From positions 3,224,001 to 3,288,000 of the forward strand of contig NZ_CP061941.1 of the NCBI RefSeq assembly GCF_014805825.1: a DNA stretch of 64,000 nucleotides, in the 5' to 3' direction. Position 1 is the stretch's first letter, and each line of letters begins with the position of its first letter. Both the position numbers and the translations under genes were made by a program. Below are positions 55,020 to 64,000 of the stretch, one piece after another. This DNA is from Marinomonas algicola (GTDB lineage Bacteria; Pseudomonadota; Gammaproteobacteria; Pseudomonadales; Marinomonadaceae). Below the pieces are notes generated by a model. The model did not search any database and was not told the origin of the DNA. It worked only from the letters and a program-made list of their open reading frames with translations.

Positions 55020-56261
55020 TTACAGCATTAGACGGTCGACTCGCGCTTTATCCTTCGCAAGACTCGCCGCAGCCGTGAACAATACATCAGTCGAACTGTT
55101 CAGCCCCGTTTCCGCTGAATCTTGCAATACGCCAATAATGAAACCAACGGCGACCACTTGCATAGCGATCTCATTTGGAATGTTAAATAAGCTACAAGCC
55201 AATGGAATCAATAGCAGTGAACCACCAGCCACACCAGATGCACCACAAGCCGATACAGCCGCAATAAGGCTAAGCAACAAGGCGGTTCCAAAATCCAATG
55301 AAATGCCTAATGTATGCACAGCCGCTAGGGTAAGTACAGTGATTGTAATAGCGGCACCGGCCATATTTATTGTGGCGCCTAGAGGAATAGAAACAGAATA
55401 CGTATCTTCATCCAGCTCCAAACGCTTACAAAGATCTAAATTAACTGGAATATTTGCGGCCGAACTGCGAGTAAAGAAAGCCGTTACACCACTTTCTTTT
55501 AGGCACTTAAACACCAAAGGGTAAGGGTTACGACGCAGTTTCCAAAACACCAATAATGGGTTTGTTACAAGAGCGATAAATAACATAGCGCCGATCAACA
55601 CACCTAATAAATGAGAGTACCCAAGTAAGGCATCAAAACCCGTTGCGGCAGTAGTACTGGCCACCAAACCAAAAATACCAAAGGGAGCTAAACGAATAAT
55701 GACAGAGACAATACGAGTGACACTGGTAGACAAATGTTGCAGTAACGCTTTCGTTCCTTCTGTTGCATGGCGTAAACCCAAGCCAAAGCCAATTGCCCAA
55801 GTCAAAATCCCCACATAATTACCTTGGACTAACGCATTCACTGGATTATCGACCATTTTAAAGACTAACGTACGCAATACCTCTCCGACACCTTGTGGAG
55901 CACTTTGACTAAAGTCTGATGCGACTAAATTCAACTGCGTTGGAAACAGGAAACTAAACACGACGGCCGTTAATGCCGCGACAAAAGTGCCTAATAAATA
56001 CAGTGCAAGCACAGGGCGAATGTGGCTTTGTTGAGCTTGCTTGTGGTTGGCAATGGAAGCGATCACCAGCAAAAAAACCAAAATAGGCGCTATCGCTTTT
56101 AATGCCTGAACAAAAAAGAGGCCTAATAAGCTTGTAGATAAAGCGATATCTGGCGAAACATACGCTAAGGTAATACCGCAAAGAATACCGATGGCAATTT
56201 GTAATACCAAGCTACCCTGCAGATAGCGCGGCAATAGCGATGGTTTATTATTTAATGTCAT
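55020..56261 (-). CDS. sstT: Sodium:serine/threonine symporter SstT
   Basis: The 413-residue protein aligns with E. coli SstT throughout (414 residues): GSLVLQIAIGILCGI at the N-terminus, FTRSSAANIPVNLDLC, VSIPLGATINMAGAAITITVLTL and ACGASGVAGGSLLLIPLACSLF. It belongs to the dicarboxylate/amino acid:cation symporter family and imports serine and threonine with sodium. ATG at 56261 (MTLNNKPS) is chosen because it gives the family's normal N-terminal length; ATG 56276 is also possible. It is a single gene with a strong terminator. Confidence 0.94.
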   Translation of the reverse strand: MTLNNKPSLLPRYLQGSLVLQIAIGILCGITLAYVSPDIALSTSLLGLFFVQALKAIAPILVFLLVIASIANHKQAQQSHIRPVLALYLLGTFVAALTAVVFSFLFPTQLNLVASDFSQSAPQGVGEVLRTLVFKMVDNPVNALVQGNYVGILTWAIGFGLGLRHATEGTKALLQHLSTSVTRIVSVIIRLAPFGIFGLVASTTAATGFDALLGYSHLLGVLIGAMLFIALVTNPLLVFWKLRRNPYPLVFKCLKESGVTAFFTRSSAANIPVNLDLCKRLELDEDTYSVSIPLGATINMAGAAITITVLTLAAVHTLGISLDFGTALLLSLIAAVSACGASGVAGGSLLLIPLACSLFNIPNEIAMQVVAVGFIIGVLQDSAETGLNSSTDVLFTAAASLAKDKARVDRLML

Positions 56262-56467
56262 TAGAAATGGATCCATTGAAATTTCGGAACCGCACCTTAC
56301 CCCATGACGCAAGAAAAATGAACCATTTTAGGGCATAGTAAAAGCAATCATTGTAAAATATCAGCTAAAATGAAAATTTTTTGAATTATCCAAAAAGAAT
56401 TTCTTTTTAATTACATCAACGGACAAACCGAGTCGACCTAAAACACTACGCATCAGACACAGTTTAG

Positions 56468-57700
56468 CTAGGCTTCAGGTAAGCGTATAACCATAATCAC
56501 ACCAAACAAGGTTACCATTGAAAAAACAAGCACCAGAACCTCTAGAGAGATCAGGTATGTTAACAAGCTTAACGCACTCATTCCCAAAAGGATAAGCCCA
56601 ATAATGGTATTACTAACAGACACATAACTGGTACGCTTATTTCCCTCACCCAAATTCACCAAATACGTCTTGCGCCCAACCCTAACACCTTGATGAGCCA
56701 CGCTGAGAACAAAATACAACGCAGGTATTAGCCATACAGTAAACACGGTATCGGCCAGAAACGTCACGCAACAAAACAAAACACCACCGGTAAGTGCACT
56801 CAATAAAGAAGAAACGATCATCACCTGTCGACTTGAATAGTCTGAAAACAATCCCCAAAAAGGCGATGACAATAACGACGCTAAGCCACTGGCTAAGATA
56901 AACATGCCCAACAACCAAGTGCCACTATCAAATCGCTGTTGAGCGATAACCACATAAAATGGAGCACTTAATGCCGCACACAAAAATAAGGAACGAGCAA
57001 TAACAAACTTCCGAAAAACGTGATCAGTCCATAATAGATTTAGCGTCTTAAACGCATCCCAAAAATGATCACCTTCATCTTCTGTCTCGCTTAAAGGCTC
57101 TTTAATAGCAGCATAAATGCCAGCGGCCAATAACCAAACACAAGCGGCGCCAACAATTCCCCAGACATAAAACTCAGAATCACTCTTAGTAGGGTCTAAG
57201 TAAAACAACATGCAAATGGCCAAACCCACCGTGATCAGCCCCGACGCACTGGATGACCAACCCGTTACTCTGCCTCGCTTTTCTTTAATCACTGTTTTGC
57301 CTAATACATCTTTGGACGCAACCGAGTTAAGCCCCCTAGCGACACTAAACACGATCAGACCACCAATAACGACCCAACCCGCACTCGCCCCTTCCAGTAA
57401 AAGAACAGCACAACCAATAACAACAACAGAAAAAGATTGAATAATGCTACCGAGAACCCAAACCCACTTCCTTACTTTTAACGGGTAGATAAAATGCGCT
57501 ATCGCTATTTGAGGCAATAAAGAACCAGATTCACGTATCGGAACCAACCAGCCTAATAAGTACAAGGGCGCACCAACACTTTGAAGTAGCCAAGGCAAAG
57601 TCACCTTCGGATTAATTAAAACATCACCTAAATTAATTAAAAACTGAGAGAAAAGCAGTTTAACGACATTACGTCTTTCAACCTTCTTGTTATCTACCAT
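56468..57700 (-). CDS. MFS transporter
   Basis: The 410-residue protein has about 12 membrane helices and the MFS cytosolic loop (KRGRVTGWSSSASGLITVG region), placing it in the major facilitator superfamily. Substrate is not recognisable: ARGLNSVASKDVLGKT and RESGSLLPQIAIAHF are similar to a group of poorly studied marine MFS carriers. The gene is monocistronic and lies about 200 bp upstream of sstT on the same strand. Confidence 0.85.
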   Translation of the reverse strand: MVDNKKVERRNVVKLLFSQFLINLGDVLINPKVTLPWLLQSVGAPLYLLGWLVPIRESGSLLPQIAIAHFIYPLKVRKWVWVLGSIIQSFSVVVIGCAVLLLEGASAGWVVIGGLIVFSVARGLNSVASKDVLGKTVIKEKRGRVTGWSSSASGLITVGLAICMLFYLDPTKSDSEFYVWGIVGAACVWLLAAGIYAAIKEPLSETEDEGDHFWDAFKTLNLLWTDHVFRKFVIARSLFLCAALSAPFYVVIAQQRFDSGTWLLGMFILASGLASLLSSPFWGLFSDYSSRQVMIVSSLLSALTGGVLFCCVTFLADTVFTVWLIPALYFVLSVAHQGVRVGRKTYLVNLGEGNKRTSYVSVSNTIIGLILLGMSALSLLTYLISLEVLVLVFSMVTLFGVIMVIRLPEA

Positions 57701-58051
57701 AACAATTTTCTCATTGTGGTTTGATTGATCTGGATAGCCATTGAAAACCCCTTAAGCAAAACAGTTGAGCTAAATACAACCCGAATGAGTTAAATCATGG
57801 ATCTAATACTCTCATAAATAGGATACCTAATGCATGTTGCCATCAAAACGCGGTTGTCCGAGCGGACTGTATCACGGCAAATTAAGAAGGCCGTTCGCCG
57901 TCTCATATTGACTAATCAGTCCATAACCTATGCCCAGATTGACTCTACTAAACACGCACTACCCAGCTCTATCCAGAGAAAAAAATGCCCTAAACCATTT
58001 CCATGGAATAGAGCACTTTTACTGTTGCTATTTTCTTTTCAGACGAGGGTT
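57701..58051. other. Intergenic region without a convincing gene
   Basis: This stretch holds a 76-codon frame on the plus strand (57830-58060) with a passable ribosome site, whose product has an HTH-like start (LSERTVSRQIKKAVRRL) but overlaps the DsbA-like gene and ends in low-complexity sequence; it is not called. The MFS promoter must lie at the left side. Confidence 0.4.
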
Positions 58052-58672
58052 TTATCCTAAAGTTGATAAATAGCCTTTCCATTCATCAGGCTTACCATAG
58101 TAAGCGCTGTGAGTTAAACGCTGTAATTTACCCTTTTTCTCGATAAGAATCGTTGGGTATCCATTGACTTGTAACGGCCCCATTAACTCATGACTTCTTT
58201 CTATTTCACTCATCATCACGGCCGCCGAGCTGGCCATTTTTGCTTGCCAAGTGGTTTCATCAAGCCCTAGTGAAACCGCCAATGTTTGCAAAGCTTCAGG
58301 TTTATCAAGTTCTCGGCCGTCTTGATAGTGCGCTGCTTGAATCGCCTTTAACATCAAGTGAGGCGCTATGCCCATTTCAATGCCAACTAAAAACGCTTGA
58401 GTTGGTAAGTAGGAATCGATAACAAACTCTCCTTCTCCTGCCACTCTCGCTTTATAGGCTTCGCCAAAATGCACTTGTGTCCTGTCGGCAATTTGCTTGT
58501 CTGCTTGCAGAATATGGTGTCTAAAAGACGGATCTATCGCACGTTTTGGTATCATGCCTCCCGGGTGGTAAACCACCTCAAACTCGGGCATGTCCGCTAG
58601 TACAGCAATTAACGATGATGCTCCGTAACACCAACCACACATTGGGTCAAAAAAATAATGTACTTTTACCAT
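58052..58672 (-). CDS. DsbA-family thioredoxin-like protein (FrnE/YwbO type)
   Basis: The 206-residue protein has the CxxC active site CGWC (12-15) immediately after the first strand, and the helical insertion and cis-Pro segment (VNGYPTILI) of DsbA-like thioredoxins. No signal peptide is present, so it acts in the cytosol. Its ATG overlaps the end of the MBL-fold gene by seven bases, indicating co-expression. It may exchange thiols or isomerise glutathione adducts; the substrate is unknown. Confidence 0.88.
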   Translation of the reverse strand: MVKVHYFFDPMCGWCYGASSLIAVLADMPEFEVVYHPGGMIPKRAIDPSFRHHILQADKQIADRTQVHFGEAYKARVAGEGEFVIDSYLPTQAFLVGIEMGIAPHLMLKAIQAAHYQDGRELDKPEALQTLAVSLGLDETTWQAKMASSAAVMMSEIERSHELMGPLQVNGYPTILIEKKGKLQRLTHSAYYGKPDEWKGYLSTLG

Positions 58673-59532
58673 GTCATTTCACCTTTATGTACTTTAGCCG
58701 CGATATCCAAGTTCAAAGCACCTTGTGCATTAGGGTATTTAGCCGTCATTGTTTTAATCAATTCAGCACTGTTTTTACTGTCTCCTTTCGCTTTTTGAAA
58801 AGCATTGAGGTAATCAAGCGAGTAGCTGATGCTATCTGCTGTTAACTCTGTACCTTGTGCCATATGACCAGGAACAACCTTAGTAGGATTAAGTGCCATC
58901 ATTTCTTTTAATTGCGCTTTCCACGCGTCTTGAGATTCATTAGATTGCGCATCCGCCATCCATAAATGCATATTACCGAAAATCGCAACATTACCTAAAA
59001 GCGCTTTATTAGAGGGGATCCATAAGTAAGGTCGGTGAGCTAAAACACCGTCAGTGCCTCGAATTTCAATCGTGTGTCCATCAAGCATCAGAGTGGATTG
59101 AACATAGGCCTTTGGAACAATAGGGTTTACTGGCGCATTCGAGCCCATTTTAGGTCCCCAAAATCCAACTTTACCAGCCATTTTCTTTTCAAGCACTTTT
59201 TTCACAGCAGGCGTAGTGATGATCTCCGCTTCAGGGAAAATATCATGCAAGGTTTCAGCACCAAAATAGTAATCAGGGTCTGCTTGACTGACAAAAATTG
59301 TTTTTAATTCTTTATTAGAGTCCAATACTTTTGCCGCAATACGCAATGCATCGGCTTTCGTAAACCCTGCATCAATGACCATCGCTTCTGTTTCACCGTA
59401 TACCACAGTAGAAGTCACACCAAAGCTACTGGGTGCCGCATGGTATACGTCAAGCGTTAGCCTGTTAGACTCCGCCGCAAAAGCAGAGTGAGTAATCAGA
59501 ACAGAAGCCACCAAAGAAATAAATTTTTTCAT
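58666..59532 (-). CDS. MBL-fold hydrolase-like protein with altered metal site
   Basis: The 288-residue protein has a Sec signal peptide (cleavage after AFA/A, about 20) and the metallo-beta-lactamase fold with VVYGETEAMVIDAGF and, near the C-terminus, VVPGHM. The usual HxHxDH motif reads QADPDY (residues 83-88), so three of its metal-binding residues are replaced (His to Gln, Asp and Tyr). A subfamily with this signature exists; the catalytic metal set must differ or be absent. ATG at 59532 has GGAG upstream. It overlaps the DsbA-like gene. Confidence 0.88.
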   Translation of the reverse strand: MKKFISLVASVLITHSAFAAESNRLTLDVYHAAPSSFGVTSTVVYGETEAMVIDAGFTKADALRIAAKVLDSNKELKTIFVSQADPDYYFGAETLHDIFPEAEIITTPAVKKVLEKKMAGKVGFWGPKMGSNAPVNPIVPKAYVQSTLMLDGHTIEIRGTDGVLAHRPYLWIPSNKALLGNVAIFGNMHLWMADAQSNESQDAWKAQLKEMMALNPTKVVPGHMAQGTELTADSISYSLDYLNAFQKAKGDSKNSAELIKTMTAKYPNAQGALNLDIAAKVHKGEMTW

Positions 59533-59809
59533 GTTTTTCTCCAAAAGAATGTTTATTTAATTCATGTGGACATCATAGGAGATGAGCGTCCACAGAAAAA
59601 CACACAAAAAAGAGCATTATTGTTTCTTAAATCGTTCTAATAGAAATAAACAAAACCCGTCATGCATAAAAATGATAGCCAACCATTACAAGTTGAATAC
59701 GCTAAAGGTTCGTTATTATTTTCTTATTGTTCAATCTAACTCAGCAAATAAATCCTATAATAACGCCCTACCTGACACTCACCCTAACAACTATGGCTAA
59801 CTCAACCCC

Positions 59810-61024
59810 ATGAAACGACTACAGCAATTAGCACAACACGATGCCGCCTTTTTACTCTTGTTTATTTTCCTAGTGGCATTAAGTTTACGAGGGCCAGTCA
59901 CCGGCTTACCGCCTTTACTAGACAGGATAAGCACGGACCTCAATTTAAGTAGCTCACAGTCGGGGCTGCTCACCAGCCTGCCTTTATTAGCATTTGGCTT
60001 TTTTGCTCCTGTCGCGTCTTGGCTAACTCGTCATTTTCGTATTGAACGCATTTTGGCCGCTGGTGTCTTCTTGATTGCGACAGGCATGATCATTCGAACT
60101 CTTGGCTCAATCAGCACCTTGTATAGCGGCGCCCTCTTTATTGGGGCAGGCATTGCAATTGGTAACGTACTGTTACCCAGCTTGTTAAAACGTGAATTTC
60201 CTAACTACGTTGTTCAGCTGACGGCTATTTACGTACTGATGATGAGTGTTGGTGGCTTTTTGATGTCGAGTTTGGCTGTACCCTTAAGCCTTTATGCTGA
60301 ACAGCCTGATGTGAGTTTACCAATGAGTGGCTGGTCATTCGCCTTGGCGTGTCAAAGCCTATTGATTTTATTACCATTAGTGGTGTGGTTTAGCGGCAAG
60401 ATAACACAAGGTCAGATACCGCAAACAAGCTTAATCGATATCAGTTCTTCAGTGTGGCGTTCAATCACGGCGTGGCAAGTGGCCAGCTTTTTAGCCGTAA
60501 ACTCGCTGATTAATTACGTTGTTGTCGCGTGGGTGCCCGCTATTTTAATCCATCACGGCTATACCGACTCGACAGCGGGACTTTATCAAGGCTATTTGCA
60601 ATTAGCCGGTGCGATCCCTTCCTTAATTTTAGCGCCCTTTATCAATCGATTAGGCAGCCACAGACGCTTATGTTTATGTGCCACAGGGCTGACTTTCCTA
60701 AGTTTGAGTGGCTTTTTATTCATTCCAAGTTGGTCTGGCTTTTGGTCTGTATCTTTTGGTTTTGGCATCAGTATGGGCTTTATTTTAGGGCTATCTTTCG
60801 TCAGTTTAAGAACCAATAGTCCAAAACAAGCCGCCTCATTATCAGGTATGGCTCAGTTAATGGGTTATACTCTCGCGGCCATTGGCCCTGTTTTGATTGG
60901 TGCTCTATATGATTGGCAACACTCTTGGAATGCGCCACTCTACATTATGATCGGCATCAGCTTAGTATGGATGGGATTAGGTTGGTTGGCTAGCCCTCAA
61001 CAGAACAACGCATCGACACAATAA
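59810..61024 (+). CDS. MFS transporter, CynX/NimT family
   Basis: The 404-residue protein has 12 membrane helices and the CynX/NimT-family start LSLRGPVTGLPPLLDRI, with SSSQSGLLTSLPLLAFG; CynX-like carriers take cyanate, nitroimidazole or other small substrates. The substrate cannot be told from the sequence. It is a single gene; 296 bp of non-coding sequence separates it from the LacI-type regulator. Confidence 0.9.
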   Translation: MKRLQQLAQHDAAFLLLFIFLVALSLRGPVTGLPPLLDRISTDLNLSSSQSGLLTSLPLLAFGFFAPVASWLTRHFRIERILAAGVFLIATGMIIRTLGSISTLYSGALFIGAGIAIGNVLLPSLLKREFPNYVVQLTAIYVLMMSVGGFLMSSLAVPLSLYAEQPDVSLPMSGWSFALACQSLLILLPLVVWFSGKITQGQIPQTSLIDISSSVWRSITAWQVASFLAVNSLINYVVVAWVPAILIHHGYTDSTAGLYQGYLQLAGAIPSLILAPFINRLGSHRRLCLCATGLTFLSLSGFLFIPSWSGFWSVSFGFGISMGFILGLSFVSLRTNSPKQAASLSGMAQLMGYTLAAIGPVLIGALYDWQHSWNAPLYIMIGISLVWMGLGWLASPQQNNASTQ

Positions 61025-61320
61025 AGACATAATCCTCTTTCCCGTATTACGTTCTATATTCAACATGTATCGATCGTTTTAGCACGCCTCTCGCCAAGAG
61101 GCATGCCCTTCCACGACCGATCAACTCTTATTTTTTCAACAGAGCCTCGACATTCCGAATTTTATCGCCGCATCCAGTTCGCACCTAAACTGTGCAAAAA
61201 ATAATCGTTGCATCGAAACATTTTCGGTCTTAACGTCTTTCGTTGCTGGTCACGAAACGCACGATTAACGCTTTTAAATAAGCGCTAAATGATGGACAGT
61301 GTAAAAATAAGAATGGTGCA
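61025..61320. promoter_or_regulatory. Intergenic region before the LacI-type gene, several inverted repeats
   Basis: It holds a GCCTCT-cgcca-AGAGGC hairpin (61086-61102) and, nearer the regulator, three short inverted repeats: CGAAA-cat-TTTCG (61214-61226), TTTCGT-n8-ACGAAA (61238-61257) and CGCTT-ttaaat-AAGCG (61269-61284). The first two resemble half-sites of LacI-family operators and may bind the product of the next gene. Low confidence. Confidence 0.35.
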
Positions 61321-61332
61321 GTGAAATGTTTT

Positions 61333-62343
61333 ATGTCGATTAAAGAAATAGCTACTCAGTTGGATTTGTCGGTATCCACCGTGTCACGAGCACTGAACGA
61401 TTACCCAGATATCAGCCCAAGTACCAAAAAGCGCGTTTTGAAAGAAGCCGCGCGACAGGGTTACCAACTAAAAGGAGCCGATGCCGCTCATTGGGTGCAA
61501 GCTAAACGCGTTATTACGGCCATAATACCGAGCCAAGAGACGCAATACATCGACCCCATTCTTTCGAAGGTGCTTGCTGGAACGCGACGCGCACTACAAG
61601 CAGAAGGCTATTTACTGCAAGTAGTCGCAGTCGAAACGGGGAAGCAGGAATTAAGCGAGTTTGAACGCCTTGTTAAAGCAGGTGATCAAGAGGGCTTTTT
61701 ACTCCTTCGCACTCGGGTCAATGATCCTAAAGTCCAACGTTTACTGAAACTTAACGTGCCTTTTGTGTGTTACGGACGCACCGAACGAGCGAATCAGTTT
61801 GCTTGGCTGGATTTAGATAACCACCAAGTCGGCCAATTAAGTCTGATTCGCCTTTATGAACAAGGCCATCGTCAAATTGGCGTTATTTCGGTGAGCGAGC
61901 GATATTTTTTTGCTCAAGAAAGACGACGCGGCATTCAAGATGCGGCGGATAAAGTGGGTCTTTCTATTGTCTCCGAGCACAGTTTAGAAGTCGGCTTTGA
62001 CGAGGAAAAAAGTTACCTCGACTGTGCCGAATTTCTCCTCCAGCACCCAGATATCACTGCGCTGATTTGCCTAACGAGCACCAGCGCGCGCAGCGCCGCT
62101 TTAGCGGTAATGCGGTTACACAACTCTCGACTCAATCATAACGAGCAACAAATAAGTGTGATTGGTTGTGATACGCCTGCTGATGAGCTAACGGCCAGCA
62201 TGGGGATTACCAGCATTCAACAAGCGCCTCCCGCACAAATAGGCGAACAACTTGCGCAGATGATGGTTTCCCGCATCAAAGGGACGCCGGTGAAAGAACT
62301 GCAGATCGTATTAACGCCGGGAGTGGTAAAAAACGGGTACTAA
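61333..62343 (+). CDS. LacI-family transcriptional regulator
   Basis: The product starts MSIKEIATQLDLSVSTVSRALNDYPDISPSTKKRV, a standard LacI HTH and hinge, followed by a periplasmic-binding-protein-like ligand domain (SVSERYFFAQERRRGIQDAADKVG). An upstream GTG at 61321 would add four residues. It is transcribed towards the sugar ABC transporter genes, which it probably controls in response to their substrate. Length (about 336) is normal. Confidence 0.9.
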   Translation: MSIKEIATQLDLSVSTVSRALNDYPDISPSTKKRVLKEAARQGYQLKGADAAHWVQAKRVITAIIPSQETQYIDPILSKVLAGTRRALQAEGYLLQVVAVETGKQELSEFERLVKAGDQEGFLLLRTRVNDPKVQRLLKLNVPFVCYGRTERANQFAWLDLDNHQVGQLSLIRLYEQGHRQIGVISVSERYFFAQERRRGIQDAADKVGLSIVSEHSLEVGFDEEKSYLDCAEFLLQHPDITALICLTSTSARSAALAVMRLHNSRLNHNEQQISVIGCDTPADELTASMGITSIQQAPPAQIGEQLAQMMVSRIKGTPVKELQIVLTPGVVKNGY

Positions 62344-62391
62344 CCCAAAACAGTTCGGAAAACTCGTATAACAATAAATGAGGAAACGACA

Positions 62392-63741
62392 ATGAAAAAA
62401 TCTCTGCTCGTCGCCAGTACGGTACTGGTAAACGGACTTCTAATAAGCCAAGTGTCTAATGCGGCTACAGTAGAATTTTGGACGGCACAAACCCAATCGG
62501 ACAGACTGCAAACCATCGAATTACTTGCCAGTACCTTCGAAGCTTTAAACGATGGCGTGACCGTCAAAGTGGTGGGCGTCGACGAAAACGAAATGGCGAC
62601 ACAAATGGCCGCAGCCGTGGCAGCAGGCACAACACCGCAACTGATTGAAGTGAACTCTGAAATCATCATGGCACTGGGGGAAGAAGGCATTGTCGATACC
62701 CAAACTCACCAAGGCGTCGTGGGCGATATTGGTAAGAGCCGCTTCCATACAGGCGCTCTAACCACATTGACGTCCCCTGAAGGCCAATATTATGGTTTAC
62801 CTTACCATGGTTGGATTCAGGGCATTTGGTATCGCAAAGACTGGTTTGATGAAAAAGGTTTAGCCGCGCCCAATACATGGGAAAACATTGAAACCGCCGC
62901 CAAAGCGTTAACCGACAAAGCGAACAACCAATACGGTATTTTAGTCGGCACCAAACAAGACAGCTACACAGAACAAGTCTTCACTCAGTTAGCGTTGTCT
63001 AACAATGCGGCGGAGTTTGATGACAAAGGCGACCTCATATTCAATAGTCCTGCCACGTTAGAAACCATCCAATATTACAAAGAACTCGCCAAATACAACC
63101 CACCAGGACCACAAAACTGGCGCGCCCGAGATTATTACCTGCAAGGTAAAATGGGCATGTTCTTCTATTCAACCTACATCATGGATGACCTTGCTTTAGC
63201 CGAAGTCGCCAAAGGTTCACTGTCCTCTGAGAACTTTAAAGAACTCAGCGGTGGCACTTTCGACCCCAAATTGGTTAAGAACACGGCCTTCACGCCTATC
63301 ATCACTCATAAAAGCGCCGCGTCTTATGGCACCTTATCGGGCCTTGTTGCGTTGAAAACTAAAAGTGCTGAAGACGCTCAAGCAACCAAAGACTTCATTG
63401 AGTTTATGTACGATCCAGCCAGCTACATCACCTTCTTGCACATGGCGCCGGGTGGCATGAACCCTATGTTAAAAGGCATCGCTGAAGACCCAGCGTATTT
63501 AGACGATCCAAACGGCGTCTTCAAACTGTACGGTGCAGATAAAATGAAACAGATCGTTTCTGGTTTTGACGACATTCGCTCCTTTTCCGTTGTACAAGGC
63601 AAAACGTTTCCAGCATCGGGAGCCATCTTCGCCAAGTCCGTCATCCCCCGCATGATTTACGATGTCACCATTGAAAACAAAGATCCGCAACAAGCACTGA
63701 ACAGTGCAGAAGCAGAAATGAAAACCATCATGGGTAAGTAA
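62392..63741 (+). CDS. Sugar ABC transporter substrate-binding protein (family 1)
   Basis: The 449-residue precursor has a signal peptide (cleavage near VSNA/A) and the family 1 extracellular solute-binding fold; VEFWTAQTQSD..TIELLASTF, GIWYRKDWFDEKGLAAPNTWE and MDDLALAEVAKG are typical of sugar-binding proteins. AGGAAA lies upstream of the ATG. It follows the LacI-type gene and precedes a permease gene, so it delivers a carbohydrate to that importer. Confidence 0.92.
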   Translation: MKKSLLVASTVLVNGLLISQVSNAATVEFWTAQTQSDRLQTIELLASTFEALNDGVTVKVVGVDENEMATQMAAAVAAGTTPQLIEVNSEIIMALGEEGIVDTQTHQGVVGDIGKSRFHTGALTTLTSPEGQYYGLPYHGWIQGIWYRKDWFDEKGLAAPNTWENIETAAKALTDKANNQYGILVGTKQDSYTEQVFTQLALSNNAAEFDDKGDLIFNSPATLETIQYYKELAKYNPPGPQNWRARDYYLQGKMGMFFYSTYIMDDLALAEVAKGSLSSENFKELSGGTFDPKLVKNTAFTPIITHKSAASYGTLSGLVALKTKSAEDAQATKDFIEFMYDPASYITFLHMAPGGMNPMLKGIAEDPAYLDDPNGVFKLYGADKMKQIVSGFDDIRSFSVVQGKTFPASGAIFAKSVIPRMIYDVTIENKDPQQALNSAEAEMKTIMGK

Positions 63742-63786
63742 AGAACACACCCTGAGCTTTTTTCTATAGGGAGCTCAGGGGTTCTT
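63741..63786 (+). terminator. Hairpin between sugar-binding protein and permease genes
   Basis: Arms CCCTGAGCT (63750-63758) and AGCTCAGGG (63772-63780) are perfect; outer AAGAAC/GTTCTT extends the stem after a 3-base bulge. No long T-run follows. It probably protects or partly ends the message after the binding-protein gene. Confidence 0.55.
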
Positions 63787-63824
63787 AGTACCCTCATGAA
63801 TAGTTTTCAAAGAAGGATGTAAAC

Positions 63825-64000
63825 ATGTCTTCAATACTGGTCAAAAACGAAGCCCAACTTGGACTTAAGCTTGTCGCGCCCGCTGTTGGTATTATCGGCT
63901 TGCTGGTAATTTACCCCATCTTATTCAACATTTACCTCAGTTTTTTTGATGTGCAACTCAATGGCAGTAAGACCTTTGTCGGGTTGGATAACTACACCGA
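63825..64000 (+). CDS. Sugar ABC transporter permease (partial, right edge)
   Basis: The frame is open from ATG 63825 (AAGGA upstream) to the end of the window. The 58 residues seen give a MalF/UgpA-type start: a short cytosolic segment, a first membrane helix (APAVGIIGLLVIYPILFNIYLSFF) and FVGLDNYT, a conserved periplasmic start. It is the first membrane subunit of the sugar importer whose remainder lies beyond the window. Confidence 0.9.
   Translation, partial: MSSILVKNEAQLGLKLVAPAVGIIGLLVIYPILFNIYLSFFDVQLNGSKTFVGLDNYT

Noticed and set aside
54943..55524. 193-residue plus-strand frame opposite sstT
   Set aside because: It lies antisense to the C-terminus of SstT, whose protein is clearly conserved, and has no recognisable domain.
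57830..58060. 76-codon frame with HTH-like start and passable ribosome site
   Set aside because: It overlaps the DsbA-like gene, has a low-complexity end and no clear homology; kept only as a note.
1..64000. CRISPR arrays, tRNA or rRNA genes, replication origin
   Set aside because: No direct-repeat array, cloverleaf, rRNA segment or DnaA-box cluster was noticed by reading; a tRNA scan was not possible.

Overview
The window looks like a chromosomal segment of a marine gammaproteobacterium, most likely Marinomonas or a close Oceanospirillales relative. This is an inference from moderate-to-low G+C, gammaproteobacterial orthologues (SstT, PldA, CecR/YbhGFSR-type exporter, YjjG, VC0807-family protein), TRAP-TAXI transport and a high density of GGDEF regulators. 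No rRNA, tRNA, CRISPR array or phage module was seen.

Layout. (1) 1-5000, minus: a tight three-gene unit of a circularly permuted ATP-grasp protein, an alpha-E protein and a large transglutaminase/DUF2126 protein that runs off the left edge. (2) 5.2-11.2 kb, minus: folE, a MurG-like glycosyltransferase overlapping a PAP2 phosphatase, outer-membrane phospholipase pldA, and a PAS-GGDEF-EAL protein. (3) 11.5-16 kb, minus: a Tat-exported PhoX phosphatase with its own terminator and a candidate Pho box, an orphan ParA-like ATPase, an ABM-type monooxygenase and a PAS-PAS-GGDEF cyclase. (4) 16-24 kb, minus: cobalamin genes cobJ-cobM-cobW-cobN-cbiX; the CbiX protein carries a Ser-His run encoded by a 6-bp tandem repeat. 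(5) 24.3-30.1 kb, minus: an amino-acid binding protein, a membrane GGDEF protein, a YjjG-like nucleotidase, a leucine-rich-repeat protein kinase and an FkbM methyltransferase. (6) 30.5-41.5 kb: DUF2254 and GAF-GGDEF genes (plus), then a TetR/HlyD/ABC exporter operon, an FAD-linked oxidase, a decayed GGDEF pseudogene, and several small or unknown genes. (7) 41.5-48.7 kb: a TAXI-TRAP transporter, gene fragments, an HD protein, a GlxA-type regulator, a patatin-like lipase and an intradiol-dioxygenase-like protein. (8) 48.7-54.8 kb, plus: a nickel/peptide-type ABC transporter operon whose first permease gene is split by a complete IS10-like insertion sequence with 21-bp terminal repeats and a 9-bp target duplication. 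(9) 55-64 kb: sstT, two MFS transporters, a DsbA-like protein overlapping an atypical metallo-beta-lactamase-fold protein, and the start of a LacI-controlled sugar ABC transporter that continues past the right edge.

Themes. Four intact GGDEF proteins plus one degenerate copy point to extensive c-di-GMP signalling, one of them paired with a periplasmic solute-binding protein. The IS insertion is the clearest mobile-element event: excising the element and one target copy restores the permease reading frame exactly. The least-understood units are the ATP-grasp/alpha-E/transglutaminase cluster, the LRR-kinase and the unassigned 230-residue protein at 39.3-40.0 kb.
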